The position numbers and the translations under genes are program-made. Of a stretch of 64,000 bases of DNA, positions 62,634 through 64,000 are shown piece by piece. Under the pieces are notes generated by a model. It was not told where the DNA came from and made no database searches. It saw nothing but the letters and a program-made list of their open reading frames with translations. Where the stretch lies: contig JANYCT010000055.1 in assembly GCA_025360105.1 (NCBI GenBank), forward strand, positions 1-64,000, read 5' to 3'. The DNA is from Actinomycetes bacterium. GTDB taxonomy: Bacteria; Actinomycetota; Acidimicrobiia; Acidimicrobiales; Ilumatobacteraceae. Each line of letters starts with the position of its first letter. Position 1 is the stretch's first letter.

Positions 62634-62651
62634 TATAGTGAACAGATCTGT
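62634..62651 (+). promoter_or_regulatory. Possible -10 box and 10-bp palindrome before the LPXTG gene
   Basis: TATAGT (62634-62639) could serve as a -10 box, though no good -35 is seen 17 bp upstream. Directly after it ACAGATCTGT (62642-62651) is a perfect 10-bp palindrome at the likely transcription start, a possible operator. Confidence 0.35.
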
Positions 62652-62698
62652 AAATGGCTGCAGACTCAATGGCTGGCGATCGGACCGGGAGGGGTGCA

Positions 62699-63412
62699 AT
62701 GAAACAGAAGCTCACCTCCGCCGCATTGGTCGCCGTCCTTGCGCTCGCATTTACCATCTTCGTCGGCAGCCAGAACTCGAGCGGCGGGTCCAGGGCCAGC
62801 GCGGCCCCCATTGTGCCGGTCTGCCCGTCGCCAACACCGACGAATACACCCACGGTGGCACCTACCGGAGCCCCGACAAATACGCCGACGGCGACGCCCA
62901 CCGCAACAGCAACGAACACACCGACGGTAACTCCCACTGCAACAGCCACGAACACACCGACGGCAACGCCCACTGAAACACCAACGGCGACACCAACGAA
63001 CACGCCCACCGTGACACCAACGGCGACACCGACGAATACGCCCACCGTGACACCAACGGCGACACCGACGAACACGCCCACGGTCACACCCACCGCAACA
63101 CCAACGAACACACCCACCGCAACACCAACGCCTAATCTCGGTGTCATGGGCGCCACGGTCGGCGTACAGACGCTTGATGTGTCGTGCACGCCGACGCCAA
63201 CCCCCACACCCACACCTACGGAGGCGGCGGTCACCACGACCTCCGTCAGCGGAACCACTACCACGCTGTTCGCAATCGACCCCAACCTGCCGCTTCCACG
63301 AACCGGCGGCGATCCGTCCGCAGCTACTGCGCTGGGCATCGCTGCGCTGTTGATGGGCCTTGCGCTGTTGAGCATCGTCGCCTTCTCACGGTTCAGGACC
63401 ACACGCCAGTAG
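62699..63412 (+). CDS. Mucin-like Thr/Pro-repeat surface protein with LPXTG anchor
   Basis: A 237-residue exported protein. An N-terminal signal peptide ([20 protein letters not shown]) is followed by about 100 residues of Thr/Pro repeats (period 12, [12 protein letters not shown]). Two cysteines flank the repeat: Cys42 in VPVCPSP and Cys163 in DVSCTPTPT. The C-terminus has the sorting signal LPRTG (199-203), a hydrophobic helix and the basic tail RFRTTRQ, so it should be linked to peptidoglycan by a sortase. The repeat is a typical O-glycosylation substrate and the gene stands beside sugar-transfer genes. ATG 62699 is preferred because GGGAGGGG lies about 5 nt upstream. Confidence 0.86.
   Translation: MKQKLTSAALVAVLALAFTIFVGSQNSSGGSRASAAPIVPVCPSPTPTNTPTVAPTGAPTNTPTATPTATATNTPTVTPTATATNTPTATPTETPTATPTNTPTVTPTATPTNTPTVTPTATPTNTPTVTPTATPTNTPTATPTPNLGVMGATVGVQTLDVSCTPTPTPTPTPTEAAVTTTSVSGTTTTLFAIDPNLPLPRTGGDPSAATALGIAALLMGLALLSIVAFSRFRTTRQ
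62843..63136 (+). repeat. 36-bp tandem repeats encoding the Thr/Pro region
   Basis: Units of 36 bp encode the 12-residue block [12 protein letters not shown]. Three consecutive near-identical copies are followed and preceded by diverged ones (first [12 protein letters not shown], one lengthened to 16 residues with a Glu). The high similarity of the last copies suggests recent expansion. Confidence 0.85.
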
Positions 63413-63435
63413 GCACGATTGTCGCGCCTATTGGG

Positions 63436-64000
63436 TCAGCGTCGCGGCGCCGTTCGATAGATGGTGTAGGCGCCAGCGATGAACGCGACTGTGCCGTGCG
63501 CTGTCCAGTACGCGTCGCTGGCTGAGTCGTAGATACGCTCCTTGGGCCCAATCACGACGTAGTCCACGCCGAACCGGGCAACATTCGCGGCTGCATCCGG
63601 CGTGCCCGCCAAAATCTGCTGTGAAGCGGTCTGGCGCACATACCAATCGGACAGTCCGAGGTCGTAGGTCCAACCGGGATATCCGCTCACGGCGCGTCGT
63701 CCGCTCAGCGCGGCGACTGCCGAGTTGTTGTCGTAGCCGTAGACAATGACCGCGTCGGTCGCGGAGTGCTCACGCAACCATTCGGCAGCGGCGACATCGT
63801 CGTGTTCCACCCACGCGATCGCGGTTGAGCGCTGCATCGAACGAAGGGCGTCCAACGCACCTGCGGAGATCATCAACAGCACGCAGAGGACCGCAGCAAA
63901 CTGCGCGACATAACTGCGCCACGCTCGGCGGGTCGGGCGCGCAGGGTCGCCGCGCCGATGCTCGGTGAAGGCCGTGCTCAACAATGCTGCGATGACCAAG
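63436..64000 (-). CDS. C-terminal part of a membrane glycosyltransferase-like protein (cut by right edge)
   Basis: At least 187 residues, entering from beyond the right edge and ending at 63436. A hydrophobic segment (AAVLCVLLMISAGALDAL) is followed by an extracytoplasmic domain: VEHDDVAAAEWLREHSATDA, IVYGYDNNSAVAALSGRRAV and GVDYVVIGPKERIYD. This arrangement, last helix then a small domain about escaping residues AAAEWLREH, resembles the C-terminal domain of GT39-like and DUF2298 proteins in the neighbouring genes. Without the N-terminus the family is not certain. It converges on the LPXTG gene across 23 bp. Confidence 0.6.
   Translation of the reverse strand, partial: LVIAALLSTAFTEHRRGDPARPTRRAWRSYVAQFAAVLCVLLMISAGALDALRSMQRSTAIAWVEHDDVAAAEWLREHSATDAVIVYGYDNNSAVAALSGRRAVSGYPGWTYDLGLSDWYVRQTASQQILAGTPDAAANVARFGVDYVVIGPKERIYDSASDAYWTAHGTVAFIAGAYTIYRTAPRR

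Noticed and set aside
62843-63136. CRISPR-like array in the Thr/Pro gene
   Set aside because: The repeats are directly adjacent and in frame with a signal-peptide and LPXTG protein.
51811-64000. Recently acquired genomic island
   Set aside because: There is a tRNA at its left side, but no integrase, attachment-site repeat or obvious base-composition shift was seen.

Overview
The window looks like a chromosomal segment of a high-GC Actinomycetota bacterium, most probably of the class Acidimicrobiia or a close relative. By eye the base composition is clearly GC-rich and genes are tightly packed with many 1-8 bp overlaps. The strongest taxonomic cue is gene order. tRNA-Arg, argS, lysA, hom, thrC, rho, rpmE, prfA and prmC, followed further on by rpiB, glyA, wecA, atpI and the F-type ATP synthase genes, is the classic actinobacterial housekeeping cluster, here opened up by inserted accessory genes. 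No prophage, insertion sequence, CRISPR array or integrase was seen.

Layout. 1-4.9 kb: alpha-glucan metabolism (divergent branching enzyme glgB cut by the left edge, a GT4 glucan synthase and a glycogen phosphorylase). 4.8-16.6 kb: mixed metabolism and cell wall (EamA transporter, enoyl-CoA hydratase, MeaB chaperone, NifU-type Fe-S protein, murA, MFS transporter, an alpha/beta hydrolase overlapping a J-domain protein, a duplicated-module protein, an S9 peptidase, two tiny ORFs and glpX). 16.6-28.6 kb: a minus-strand block from rpiB and glyA through wecA, atpZ-like, atpI, atpB, atpE, two b-type subunits, atpH, atpA, atpG, atpD and atpC to a short-chain dehydrogenase. 28.7-34.4 kb: a plus-strand run (thiolase-like protein, nucleoside hydrolase, zinc alcohol dehydrogenase, second S9 peptidase), closed by an intergenic pair of palindromic repeats and a 7-bp microsatellite. 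34.6-51.5 kb: minus-strand information and amino-acid genes (prmC, prfA, rpmE, rho, thrC, hom, lysA, argS) with an inserted DUF1501/DUF1800 secreted pair, an iron permease behind a DtxR-type palindrome, and a solitary PemK-like protein.

The most unusual region is 51.8 kb to the right edge. It is a cell-surface glycosylation locus: two methyltransferases, a GT4 and a GT2 glycosyltransferase, an Agl23-type membrane protein, a 1420-residue protein fusing a GT39-like half to a DUF2298 (Chlor_Arch_YYY) half, a UDP-galactopyranose-mutase-like flavoprotein and a mucin-like Thr/Pro-repeat protein with an LPXTG sorting signal. I infer that the Thr/Pro protein is a candidate acceptor for sugars delivered by the membrane enzymes; the sequence shows the co-location but does not prove the reaction.

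Start codons were chosen by homology to family N-termini, Shine-Dalgarno position and overlap with neighbours. Where two starts are possible this is stated. All family assignments are from reading motifs and remembered family features; no database search was run.
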